Assembly (NCBI GenBank): GCA_964637655.1
Contig: CAZWUZ010000154.1
Span: 1 to 9,246 of the forward strand
Direction of reading: 5' to 3'
From: CAZWUZ01 sp964637655 [NCBI: uncultured bacterium]
GTDB lineage: Bacteria; DAOPZR01
Length of the DNA stretch: 9,246 bases
In this document: positions 1 to 5,736 of the stretch, piece after piece
Layout of the letters: each line of letters opens with the position of its first letter
Position numbering within the stretch: the stretch's first letter is position 1
Notes under the pieces: generated by a model
The model's input: only the letters and a program-made list of their open reading frames with translations
The model's database searches: none
Told to the model about the DNA's origin: nothing
Made by a program: the position numbers and the translations under genes

Positions 1-1435
1 GGATCTTCGCGTTGCCGGTGAGCCCGATGAACGTGATCCCGGTGTTGATGGCGCCGGTGTAGACGCTGCCCGTGTTGGCATCGCCGTCATACGGGATGAA
101 CGGGTTGGGGAAGACGCGCACGTTGCTGAGGTCGTCGAAAACCGGGTTGGTGAGAATGCAGCGGAAAAAAGAGAGTGAACCGAGCGCCACCTGCGCGATA
201 TTGGTCGCGGTGGCCGGCGTGTTGCTGTCGGTAAGCAGCGACCAGGAACTGCCCACCAGGCGCATGATGCGCACCGAGGCCTCCTCGGTGGCGGTCATCC
301 CGGTGTCGCCGTAGCGGATGTTGAGCAGCATGTCCACCTGCGTTGGCGTATCCGCGGCGCGGGTCAGCGACACTTCGTACGTGGTCGACGCCACCCCCTG
401 CCAGGTGGCCATGGTCGCCAGCTGCTGGTCAGCGGCGGTAAGGGTTGACGACGTCGGCGCACGGCGGATGGTCACCTCGGTCCCGGCATTGAGGCGGTTG
501 GGGGGGAAGTAAATCCACGCATTGCTGTCGCAGGCATAGGCGGTATCGCCGGCCACGGTGTTGAGCGCAAAGTAGACAGTCAGCGTCGGGGTGTCGGCGG
601 TGCGCGTGACGGTCAGCCCGCCCAGCCCGTTGCTGTCACCGAGGGTACCGGCGGTCCCGGTGACAAAAGCGACGAGGTCACCCATCGCCTGCTGACTGCG
701 TGTATCGGGGAGGCGCAGGATGAACGAGACAGTGTCGTAGCTGTAGCCGGCGATGAAGCGCGGCGACGCGGGCCAGGTATCCCAGGTGAGCAGCGATGTG
801 ACGGTTGCTCCCGCGGCATTGCGCAGGGCGATGGCGGTGGTGTCAGGGACGTACTTTGCACTCCCCTCACCGGTATTGCGGAAACAGAGGCGCAGCACCA
901 CGGTGTCGTAACTGGTCGCGGGGCGGGCCGAGCCGGTGTCGCTGTCGAAGGTGAGGGCGACGAAACTGACGCTGGCGGGGGACTGCACCACCCAGGTATC
1001 GACGAGGGCGGCGCGCGTATCGCTGCGCAGCAGCTTGACGCCGCCCGAATCGATGCTCCCGGTACAGGCGGCGTCGAGTTGCAACGCCCCGGTGCAGAGC
1101 GCATTGCTGAGCAGCACGCTGAACGTCAGCGTCTCGGTGGTGTTCTTCGTGATGGTACGCGGCAGGGCGGGCGTGTAGATAGCGCTGGTGAGACGGGTAT
1201 CGTAGCGGTTGCCGTTGGTGTCGGTAAGCAGGAAGGTGACGGAGTCGCTGGCGCTGATGGTGACATCGGTATCACCCGCCACGATACCGACCTGCACATA
1301 GACCGTCTGCCCGAGGGAAACATAGTACGAATCAGAGAGGACACGGCCAACCCACACGGTATCGGCAGCCGCGACAGCAGGCAGGAAAAGTATGCCGACC
1401 AGCAGCATCGGCAGGAATTTGAGCCACTGCTTCAT
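1..1435 (-). CDS. Secreted beta-rich protein with FlgD-Ig/sorting-like C-terminal region (partial, C-terminus off the left edge)
   Basis: The reading frame is open from the ATG at 1433-1435 to the left edge: 478 codons with no stop, so the C-terminus is missing. Residues 1-24 look like a Sec signal peptide: KQW-LK, a hydrophobic core (MLLVGILFLP), then AVAAA before D25. The mature part is rich in Thr, Asp, Val and Ser with alternating strand-like segments, as in Ig-like or CARDB-type surface proteins. I cannot name a family for it. Near the break, residues 438-478 carry VRVFPNPFIPYDGD followed by a glycine-rich GITFIGLTGNAKI stretch. This resembles the start of the FlgD-Ig-like or type IX sorting-like domain that ends many secreted proteins of Bacteroidetes and several candidate phyla; about 40-60 residues would be missing. 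A Shine-Dalgarno-like GAGGAGA lies about 12 nt before the ATG and a sigma-70-type promoter lies upstream. The role is probably surface or extracellular; the substrate is unknown. Confidence 0.85.
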   Translation of the reverse strand, partial: MKQWLKFLPMLLVGILFLPAVAAADTVWVGRVLSDSYYVSLGQTVYVQVGIVAGDTDVTISASDSVTFLLTDTNGNRYDTRLTSAIYTPALPRTITKNTTETLTFSVLLSNALCTGALQLDAACTGSIDSGGVKLLRSDTRAALVDTWVVQSPASVSFVALTFDSDTGSARPATSYDTVVLRLCFRNTGEGSAKYVPDTTAIALRNAAGATVTSLLTWDTWPASPRFIAGYSYDTVSFILRLPDTRSQQAMGDLVAFVTGTAGTLGDSNGLGGLTVTRTADTPTLTVYFALNTVAGDTAYACDSNAWIYFPPNRLNAGTEVTIRRAPTSSTLTAADQQLATMATWQGVASTTYEVSLTRAADTPTQVDMLLNIRYGDTGMTATEEASVRIMRLVGSSWSLLTDSNTPATATNIAQVALGSLSFFRCILTNPVFDDLSNVRVFPNPFIPYDGDANTGSVYTGAINTGITFIGLTGNAKI

Positions 1436-1473
1436 CTTCGGCCGCGTCTCCTCAAATCCCCTCACCGCATAAG

Positions 1474-1502
1474 AGTTTACCACATCCGGCGTTGCAGGTC
1501 AA
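1474..1502 (-). promoter_or_regulatory. Sigma-70-type promoter of the secreted-protein gene
   Basis: On the minus strand TTGACC (1502-1497) and TAAACT (1479-1474) are separated by exactly 17 nt. They match the -35 and -10 consensus at 5/6 and 4/6 positions. The predicted start site is near 1467, giving a leader of about 31 nt that contains the GAGGAGA ribosome-binding site. The call comes from consensus matching and position only. Confidence 0.65.
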
Positions 1503-1580
1503 CGGGACCACGCCCATTTTGCCGCATCCTGTTCCCCCGCAGCGCCTTGCATATGGCATTTGCCAAACCTTCAGCCGCAA

Positions 1581-1616
1581 CGTAGAATACAGCGTAGCAT
1601 AAAGCGTAGAAGTGGT
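1581..1616. repeat. Three tandem imperfect 12-bp repeats beginning CGTAG
   Basis: CGTAG recurs at 1581, 1593 and 1605, exactly 12 bp apart, in units CGTAGAATACAG, CGTAGCATAAAG and CGTAGAAGTGGT. The first two units match at 10 of 12 positions; the third keeps little beyond CGTAGAA. Further single CGTAG copies occur at 1761 and 1804 on the far side of the palindromic element. The function is unknown. Confidence 0.6.
1592..1601. repeat. Left copy of 10-bp direct repeat around the palindromic element
   Basis: GCGTAGCATA here is identical to 1760-1769. The two copies enclose 158 bp that include the whole hairpin element, so they could be a target-site duplication. However, this copy also belongs to the 12-bp CGTAG tandem array, so an older local duplication is possible. 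Confidence 0.5.
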
Positions 1617-1618
1617 TA

Positions 1619-1750
1619 TTCAGCCGACTGCCGCTGTTCCCTCTCCCACCGGGAGAGGGGCAGGGCGAAGGCAGGTTTGCGGTTTCCCTGCCGCTTGCGC
1701 GGCGTCCTCTCCCCAAGGGAGAGGAGAAACATGGAAACAAGCGGGCTGAA
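1619..1750. repeat. REPIN/MITE-like palindromic intergenic element
   Basis: The outer ends are inverted repeats: TTCAGCC (1619-1625) and GGCTGAA (1744-1750). Inside are two strong hairpins, each with a 9-bp stem and a 3-nt loop: CCCTCTCCC-acc-GGGAGAGGG (1639-1659) and TCCTCTCCC-caa-GGGAGAGGA (1705-1725). A smaller one is GCCGC-ttgc-GCGGC (1690-1703). Two REP-like hairpins inside outer inverted ends are the form of a REPIN or a small non-autonomous transposable element. The direct repeat GCGTAGCATA at 1592-1601 and 1760-1769 surrounds the element. It encodes nothing convincing, and it lies between divergent genes, which argues against a terminator role. Confidence 0.65.
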
Positions 1751-1759
1751 CAGTTGCAG

Positions 1760-1769
1760 GCGTAGCATA
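1760..1769. repeat. Right copy of 10-bp direct repeat around the palindromic element
   Basis: GCGTAGCATA is identical to 1592-1601. This copy continues into CATACAAT, whose TACAAT (1768-1773) is a possible weak -10 for the YfhO-family gene, with CTGAAC (1746-1751) as a poor -35 at 16 nt. If that promoter is used, the mobile-like element supplies part of it. Confidence 0.45.
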
Positions 1770-1811
1770 CAATGATGAGACAGGTGCTCCCATGCCGCGG
1801 CAACGTAGACT

Positions 1812-4160
1812 ATGACGATGATACGATTGTTCCCGTGGCGCGAAGGCAGCGTCATTGCCCTGCTGTTGCTGCTGCTCTTCCTGCCGGTCTTTCTCGCCCC
1901 GTCCGGGACGCTGCTGGGGGAAGCGAAGCAGGACACCATCAGTGTCAGTTATACGCAGCTGCGTTTCGAATTCGGGGAGTTGCGTGCGGGACGGACAGCG
2001 CTGTGGAACCCGCACGTGCTGTGCGGGTATCCGCAGATCGCCTCCCCCGAGAGTACGTTGTTCTATCCGCTCAACCTGCACTTTCTGCTGCTGCGCACTG
2101 CCGCGGCGATGAACCTCGCGTATGCCCTGCACCTGCTGCTGGCGGGCTTCGGCATGCTCTGCCTGCTGCGCCGGCACGGACTGACGGGTGCGGCGGCGCT
2201 GGTCGGGGCACTCAGTTTCGCCCTCAGCACCCCGCTGGTCAGCCGCATCATCGCGGGACATATCTACAAGGTGATGACGCTGGCGTGGCTGCCGCTGCTC
2301 TGGTGGGCCGCCGACCGCCTGCTGGCGCGCCCGACGCTGCCGCGCGCCGTGCTGGCCGCCCTGTTGAGCACCCTGCAGTTCTTCGCGGGCGACACGCAGT
2401 ATTTCTTCATCACCCACTGCGGTCTGCTGCTCTATGCCGTGCTGCTGCAGTGGCAGCGGCGGGCGTGGCGCCCGGCGGCGGCGCTGGCGGCGGCACTGCT
2501 GCTGGTGCCGCTGCTCGGCGCGCTGGTGCTGCTGCCGTCGTGGGAACTGGCCGGCGAATGCCAGCGGGCGCGCGCACTGTACGACTTCAGTTCCTCCCAC
2601 TCGCTCCCCCCCGTGCACCTGCTGACCCTGCTGGCGCCGGCGCTGTGGGGCAACCATCATACCGTGCCGTATGTCGGCATGTACAATGCCTGGGAGATGA
2701 ATGTCTACGCCGGGCTGGTGCCGCTGCTGCTGGCGCTGGGGACAGTGCGCCGCTGGCGCGAGCTGCCGCAACTGGCCGAGCGCAACGCGCTGGCGGGGGT
2801 CGCGCTCGCCGGTCTCATCCTCGCGTTCGGACGCTACACGCCGGTGTACCGCCTCTGTTTCGACTGGCTTCCGGGCTTCGCCTATTTCCGCGGCCCGTCG
2901 AAGTTCGTCATTCTGACGGTGCTGGCGCTGGCGGTATTCGCGGCGCACGGCATGGCGCTATGGCAGACCGCGCCGCCGCGGCGCGGTCTCGGGCGGCGCC
3001 TGCTGCTGCTGGCCGGCGGTGGTGCCATCCTGCTGGCGCTGCTCACCGCCCTCTGGCCGTCCTTCTGTACCTGGTACGCGACCATCCCGGCCACCGAACG
3101 TTCCCTCTTCTGCGCCCCGTCTCCGTCGCTGCTGGCGACGTCGCTGCGCCAGGCCTGGATGGCGGCCGGGCAGGCGCTGCTGCTGGTGGCGGGGTATCTC
3201 GTGCTCTCCGCGTGGCGGGGACGCTATCGCGGAGCGGGGCTGGTGCTGCTGGTCATGCTCGATCTCGGGTGGCTGGCAGCAGGGACGCTGCGCGTCACCT
3301 GCCGCCCGGAGGAGTTGCGGTTCAGCGGCGGGGTACGCGCAGTGCTCGACGCGGAAACAGCACCGTTCCGGGTCATCGTCCCGGGCGTGTTCAACAATTT
3401 CGTCTACCGGGCGGGGTACGAAGACATGCTCGGGGAGGCAACGCTGGTGCTGCGGGGGGTACATGAATACCTGCTGGCCACCCGCTACGGGACGGATACC
3501 CTCGATGCGAGGCGCTACCATGACACGCGGCTCGCACGGCTCTCGCCGCTCTTCGACCTGCTCAACCTGCGCTACGTGGTCTTTCCCGCGGCGTTTCCGC
3601 TGCCGCCGGCGGTGCGGCGCGAATTGCGTACCGTGCACGCCGACACGCAATGGGTGGTGGCGAGCAACCCGTCGGGGCTGCCGCGCTACCGCTTCCACAC
3701 GGACGTGCGCGTGCGCGCGCGGGAAGCGACCGTCGGCGAACTGCTGCGCGCGGGGCGCGACGCGGGAACCTTTGCCTGCGTGGAAGCGGCGCCGCCGTTT
3801 CCCGTCGCTGCCGACCCGGCGGCAGACCGCGCGGCAGGTATCACGCTGCTGACGCAGGCGCCCGACGGGCTGACACTGCGGGTGACCGCACCGGCGGACG
3901 GCCTGCTGGTCGTGGCAGACGCGTGGTATCCCGGGTGGCGGGCAACGGTCGACGGGGTGGAGGTCCCCGTGGTGCGCGTCAACAGCATTGTCCGCGGGCT
4001 CTGGCTGCGCGCGGGGAAACACACCGTGCGCCTGGCGTTCGTCCCGCTGACGGTCTACGGCGGCACCGCCGTGACGGTCGCCACGGCCCTGCTGCTCCTG
4101 CTGCTGGCAGGGCGGGCGCGACGACGCTCAGAAGGGGCGGAACGCGGCGAGGGTGAATGA
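1812..4160 (+). CDS. YfhO-family polytopic membrane protein (GT-C-like)
   Basis: This 782-residue protein has many hydrophobic Leu/Ala-rich segments, the first at about residues 14-32 and the last at about 747-767. The first periplasmic loop holds the family-typical LWNPHVLCGYPQIASPE...FYPLN (residues 64-88), and an acidic residue (D41) lies shortly before it. The last 80 residues hold the other YfhO hallmark: a beta domain with ADAWYPGWRATVDGVEVPVVRVN, then LRAGKHTVRLAF just before the final membrane helix. In Firmicutes YfhO is linked to glycosylation of lipoteichoic acid; elsewhere members are uncharacterised GT-C-type membrane proteins thought to act on lipid-linked sugars. An in-frame TAG at 1806-1808 makes ATG 1812 the first possible start. 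No Shine-Dalgarno sequence precedes it, and ATG 1818 is the alternative. Its 3' end overlaps the convergent TPR gene by 33 bp. Confidence 0.88.
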   Translation: MTMIRLFPWREGSVIALLLLLLFLPVFLAPSGTLLGEAKQDTISVSYTQLRFEFGELRAGRTALWNPHVLCGYPQIASPESTLFYPLNLHFLLLRTAAAMNLAYALHLLLAGFGMLCLLRRHGLTGAAALVGALSFALSTPLVSRIIAGHIYKVMTLAWLPLLWWAADRLLARPTLPRAVLAALLSTLQFFAGDTQYFFITHCGLLLYAVLLQWQRRAWRPAAALAAALLLVPLLGALVLLPSWELAGECQRARALYDFSSSHSLPPVHLLTLLAPALWGNHHTVPYVGMYNAWEMNVYAGLVPLLLALGTVRRWRELPQLAERNALAGVALAGLILAFGRYTPVYRLCFDWLPGFAYFRGPSKFVILTVLALAVFAAHGMALWQTAPPRRGLGRRLLLLAGGGAILLALLTALWPSFCTWYATIPATERSLFCAPSPSLLATSLRQAWMAAGQALLLVAGYLVLSAWRGRYRGAGLVLLVMLDLGWLAAGTLRVTCRPEELRFSGGVRAVLDAETAPFRVIVPGVFNNFVYRAGYEDMLGEATLVLRGVHEYLLATRYGTDTLDARRYHDTRLARLSPLFDLLNLRYVVFPAAFPLPPAVRRELRTVHADTQWVVASNPSGLPRYRFHTDVRVRAREATVGELLRAGRDAGTFACVEAAPPFPVAADPAADRAAGITLLTQAPDGLTLRVTAPADGLLVVADAWYPGWRATVDGVEVPVVRVNSIVRGLWLRAGKHTVRLAFVPLTVYGGTAVTVATALLLLLLAGRARRRSEGAERGEGE

Positions 4161-4781
4161 GGGATATTCCGCGTCGAGGCGCGTGCGCCACCGCTGCGCT
4201 GCCGCGGGGTCGGCCAGCGGGCCGGCATACAGTTCCGCGAGCAGCAGCAGCACTTCGGGGGTGACACCACAGCCGGGGTGCCCGTCGAGAATCTCCTGCA
4301 GCCGGGCCGCGGCGGCCGCCGGGCGTTGCCGGCGGATATCAAGTTTCGCCCGCATCAGCATCTTGTACGGCACCCCGTCGCTGTCACCCACCTTGTCGAT
4401 ATAGGCAAGCCGCGCCGCGGCCGGCGCCGCCGCGGGATGATCCGGATAGTTGCGCTGCACCAGCAGATAGCTGTAGCGCGCGCGCGGCAGTTCACCAAGG
4501 TGTTCGAGGTAGAGGTCGCCGACCCGCGCGACCGCCAGCGGGCATTTTTCCGCTTCCGGGCACTGCTGCAGCACCTGCAGGTACTTGAGCACCGCGCCGT
4601 GGTAGTTGGCGGTCTGCGCCAGGCGCGCGGCCGCGTCGAACAGTTCCCCGGCCCGCTGCTCCGTGCGCTGCTGGCGCGGCTGCCAGACGGCGAGATACCA
4701 GACCGCGGCGGCGATGTTGATCACCGCCGCGGGGATAAGCGCTATGGCGAAGATGCGCAGCCAGCGGGCCAGTCCCGTCAT
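4128..4781 (-). CDS. Membrane-anchored TPR-like protein, second gene of the pilin-like operon
   Basis: This 217-residue protein has a short basic N-terminus (MTGLARWLR) and one hydrophobic helix at about residues 10-33. A helical-repeat region follows: ELFDAAARLAQTANYHGAVLKYLQVL, then ARVGDLYLEHLGELPRARYSYLLV, then ARLQEILDGHPG. These segments have the Ala/Gly/Tyr/Pro spacing of tetratricopeptide or Sel1-like repeats, suggesting a periplasmic scaffold held by one membrane helix. Cys74 and Cys80 are close enough to form a disulphide. The start codon overlaps the stop of the DUF4114 pilin-like gene in an ATGA (4778-4781), so translation is probably coupled and a joint role is likely, for example as an assembly or docking partner. 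The 3' end runs 33 bp into the convergent YfhO-family gene, leaving no room for a terminator between them. No specific family is recognised. Confidence 0.85.
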   Translation of the reverse strand: MTGLARWLRIFAIALIPAAVINIAAAVWYLAVWQPRQQRTEQRAGELFDAAARLAQTANYHGAVLKYLQVLQQCPEAEKCPLAVARVGDLYLEHLGELPRARYSYLLVQRNYPDHPAAAPAAARLAYIDKVGDSDGVPYKMLMRAKLDIRRQRPAAAAARLQEILDGHPGCGVTPEVLLLLAELYAGPLADPAAAQRWRTRLDAEYPSFTLAAFRPF

Positions 4782-5470
4782 GCCGCGTCGGCCTCTGCTG
4801 CACCGTCCTCGACCAGTTCCACCGTCACCACCGTGTCGTTATAGTCGTAGTCGGGCGGCCACCACTCGGGGAGATCCTCGAAACCGAGCAGCCAGGTGGT
4901 CTCGTTGATCTGCGTCACCTCGCACATCAGCGCGTTGGTCGAATAGTGGTCGTACGTGGCATACCCCGCCTTTTTCAGCTTGCTCCAGACCGAGCCGTCA
5001 ACCCGGATAAACAGAAGGAAACTCTCGCCCGCGGTCCACTCCTTGTCGTAGAGCGTCGTCAGCGCCGCGGCATTGTGATTGTCAGCCAGCAGCATGACGC
5101 TGTCACTGCCATCAACAATGTAGAGCGCCGAGTGCAGGGCGGCCGATGATTTTTCAAAGGTGACCCGCAGGCGCCCCTTGCCGGAAGCAATGCTGGCGAC
5201 CCCTTCCGGCGTAAATTCCAGGCGCGCCGGTTCATCCACCGTGCCTACCACCCCGGATTCAAGCCCGCCCATCGCCTGCACCATGGTCGCCCGCTCGTTG
5301 GCGCGTTCAGCGGCCGCGGCCTCATCCTGCATATAGTAGCCGACCGCGTCCGTATGCGCGGCCAGCCAGTAGATGGGGATAATTGTCACCACAGTAATAA
5401 GAGTCACCATCATCAGGTATTCACTGGCGCTTACTCCCCGTTCCCGGTGGTGGAAGGTGATGTTCTTCAT
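4778..5470 (-). CDS. Flp-type class III prepilin-like protein with DUF4114-like C-terminal domain
   Basis: This protein has 230 residues. The N-terminus MKNITFHHRERG-VSASEYLMMVTLITVV is a class III (type IVb/Flp-like) prepilin leader: a basic leader ending in Gly12, Glu17 at +5, Tyr18 at +6, and a hydrophobic helix to about residue 37. A TadV/PilD-type peptidase would be expected to cut after Gly12. Flp pilins are usually only 50-70 residues, but here a helical linker (residues 45-68) leads to a beta-rich domain at about 80-220. That domain ends in LLGFEDLPEWWPPDYDYNDTVVTVE, the GFEDL...D.DYND signature of DUF4114, a domain of secreted bacterial proteins whose acidic motif may bind calcium. 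It is probably a minor pilin, a TadE/TadF-like pseudopilin or an adhesin tip. The ribosome-binding site AAAGGGGG lies 8 nt before ATG 5470, with a sigma-54 promoter candidate about 30 nt further up. It is followed by a coupled TPR gene. Confidence 0.85.
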   Translation of the reverse strand: MKNITFHHRERGVSASEYLMMVTLITVVTIIPIYWLAAHTDAVGYYMQDEAAAAERANERATMVQAMGGLESGVVGTVDEPARLEFTPEGVASIASGKGRLRVTFEKSSAALHSALYIVDGSDSVMLLADNHNAAALTTLYDKEWTAGESFLLFIRVDGSVWSKLKKAGYATYDHYSTNALMCEVTQINETTWLLGFEDLPEWWPPDYDYNDTVVTVELVEDGAAEADAA

Positions 5471-5478
5471 GGTTTGTT

Positions 5479-5486
5479 CCCCCTTT
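5479..5486 (-). promoter_or_regulatory. Ribosome-binding site of the pilin-like gene
   Basis: AAAGGGGG on the minus strand lies 8 nt before the ATG at 5470 and supports that start. Confidence 0.6.
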
Positions 5487-5510
5487 CGTGAGGTTCTGCC
5501 TGATAGTGAA

Positions 5511-5525
5511 GCAACGTGAATGCCA
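5511..5525 (-). promoter_or_regulatory. Sigma-54 (-24/-12) promoter of the pilin-like/TPR operon
   Basis: On the minus strand TGGCATTCACGTTGC has the invariant GG (5524-5523) and GC (5512-5511) separated by exactly 10 nt, and matches the consensus TGGCAC-N5-TTGC at all but one defined position. The predicted start is near 5499, about 29 nt before the ATG. The product of the divergent gene is a sigma-54 activator, which supports the call. Confidence 0.75.
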
Positions 5526-5586
5526 CATGGTTATCAGTTCATTATTCTTTATATTTCATTGTTTTACATTTTTTCTCAATCACCAA

Positions 5587-5604
5587 TGTTGACTATTTGC
5601 AACA
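5587..5604. promoter_or_regulatory. Dyad A, candidate activator-binding site
   Basis: TGTTGACTATTTGCAACA is an 18-bp imperfect dyad with TGTTG/CAACA arms. Its centre is about 96 bp upstream of the predicted leftward sigma-54 start, within the usual range for enhancer sites of NtrC-class activators. It shares TGTTGAC and CAACA with dyad B. A second inverted pair, GACTAT (5591-5596) and ATAGTC (5609-5614), overlaps it. Confidence 0.6.
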
Positions 5605-5619
5605 AAACATAGTCAGTTA

Positions 5620-5637
5620 TGTTGACAAATATCAACA
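5620..5637. promoter_or_regulatory. Dyad B, candidate activator-binding site/operator
   Basis: TGTTGACAAATATCAACA has perfect 6-bp arms, or 7-bp arms when the flanking A (5619) and T (5638) are counted, around a 6-nt centre. It lies 33 bp, about three helical turns, from dyad A and about 95 bp upstream of the predicted rightward sigma-54 start. It contains the -35 hexamer of the sigma-70-type promoter, so binding here would be expected to block that promoter. Confidence 0.65.
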
Positions 5638-5650
5638 TTTACGATATATT
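5622..5650 (+). promoter_or_regulatory. Sigma-70-type promoter for the regulator gene
   Basis: TTGACA (5622-5627, perfect -35) and TATATT (5645-5650, 5/6 for -10) are separated by 17 nt. The predicted start is near 5657, giving a leader of about 80 nt. The -35 lies inside dyad B. The region is AT-rich, which raises the chance of accidental matches, but the hexamers and spacing are unusually good. Confidence 0.55.
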
Positions 5651-5675
5651 TATTCATAAGTTATTGAAAAATATA

Positions 5676-5693
5676 TGTTGAAAATTATCTCCA
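5676..5693. promoter_or_regulatory. Possible degenerate third dyad
   Basis: TGTTGA at 5676-5681 repeats the left arm of dyads A and B. The matching right position (5688-5693) reads TCTCCA, 4 of 6 with TCAACA. It lies just upstream of the rightward -24/-12 element and is weak on its own. Confidence 0.3.
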
Positions 5694-5696
5694 TAA

Positions 5697-5711
5697 TGGC
5701 ATTTTTGTCGC
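5697..5711 (+). promoter_or_regulatory. Sigma-54-like (-24/-12) promoter for the regulator gene
   Basis: TGGCATTTTTGTCGC has GG (5698-5699) and GC (5710-5711) exactly 10 nt apart and the same TGGCAT as the divergent element. TCGC replaces TTGC. The predicted start is near 5723, leaving a 14-nt leader that still contains the full ribosome-binding site. It is weaker than the leftward element and could be chance. Confidence 0.45.
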
Positions 5712-5726
5712 AAAGTAATAATGTAC

Positions 5727-5733
5727 GGAGGTG
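5727..5733 (+). promoter_or_regulatory. Ribosome-binding site that fixes the regulator start
   Basis: GGAGGTG lies just before ATG 5737, with GGAGG 5 nt from it. The upstream in-frame GTG at 5731 is part of this Shine-Dalgarno sequence and so is unlikely to be the start. Confidence 0.7.
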
Positions 5734-5736
5734 CAC

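Noticed and set aside
1639-1725. The two GC-rich hairpins as intrinsic terminators
   Set aside because: No T-tract follows either hairpin on either strand, and they lie upstream of two divergent genes, not at gene ends.
1620-2948. 442-residue minus-strand open frame opposite the YfhO-family gene
   Set aside because: Its product is low-complexity Gln/Arg-rich, as expected from the antisense of a Leu/Ala-coding GC-rich gene, and it runs through the intergenic hairpins.
1772-3466. 564-residue plus-strand open frame in another frame of the YfhO-family gene
   Set aside because: Ala/Gly/Arg-rich frame shadow with no domain logic; the overlapping 782-residue frame has clear family motifs and membrane segments.
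2958-4022. 354-residue minus-strand frame
   Set aside because: Antisense shadow of the YfhO-family gene, compositionally biased, with no motifs.
5581-5640. TGTTGAC dyads as a CRISPR array
   Set aside because: Only two clear copies, dyad-symmetric and 33 bp apart in a promoter region, with no array or cas genes.
5731-5736. GTG 5731 as the regulator start
   Set aside because: It is part of the GGAGGTG ribosome-binding site; ATG 5737 is correctly spaced and gives a normal receiver-domain N-terminus.
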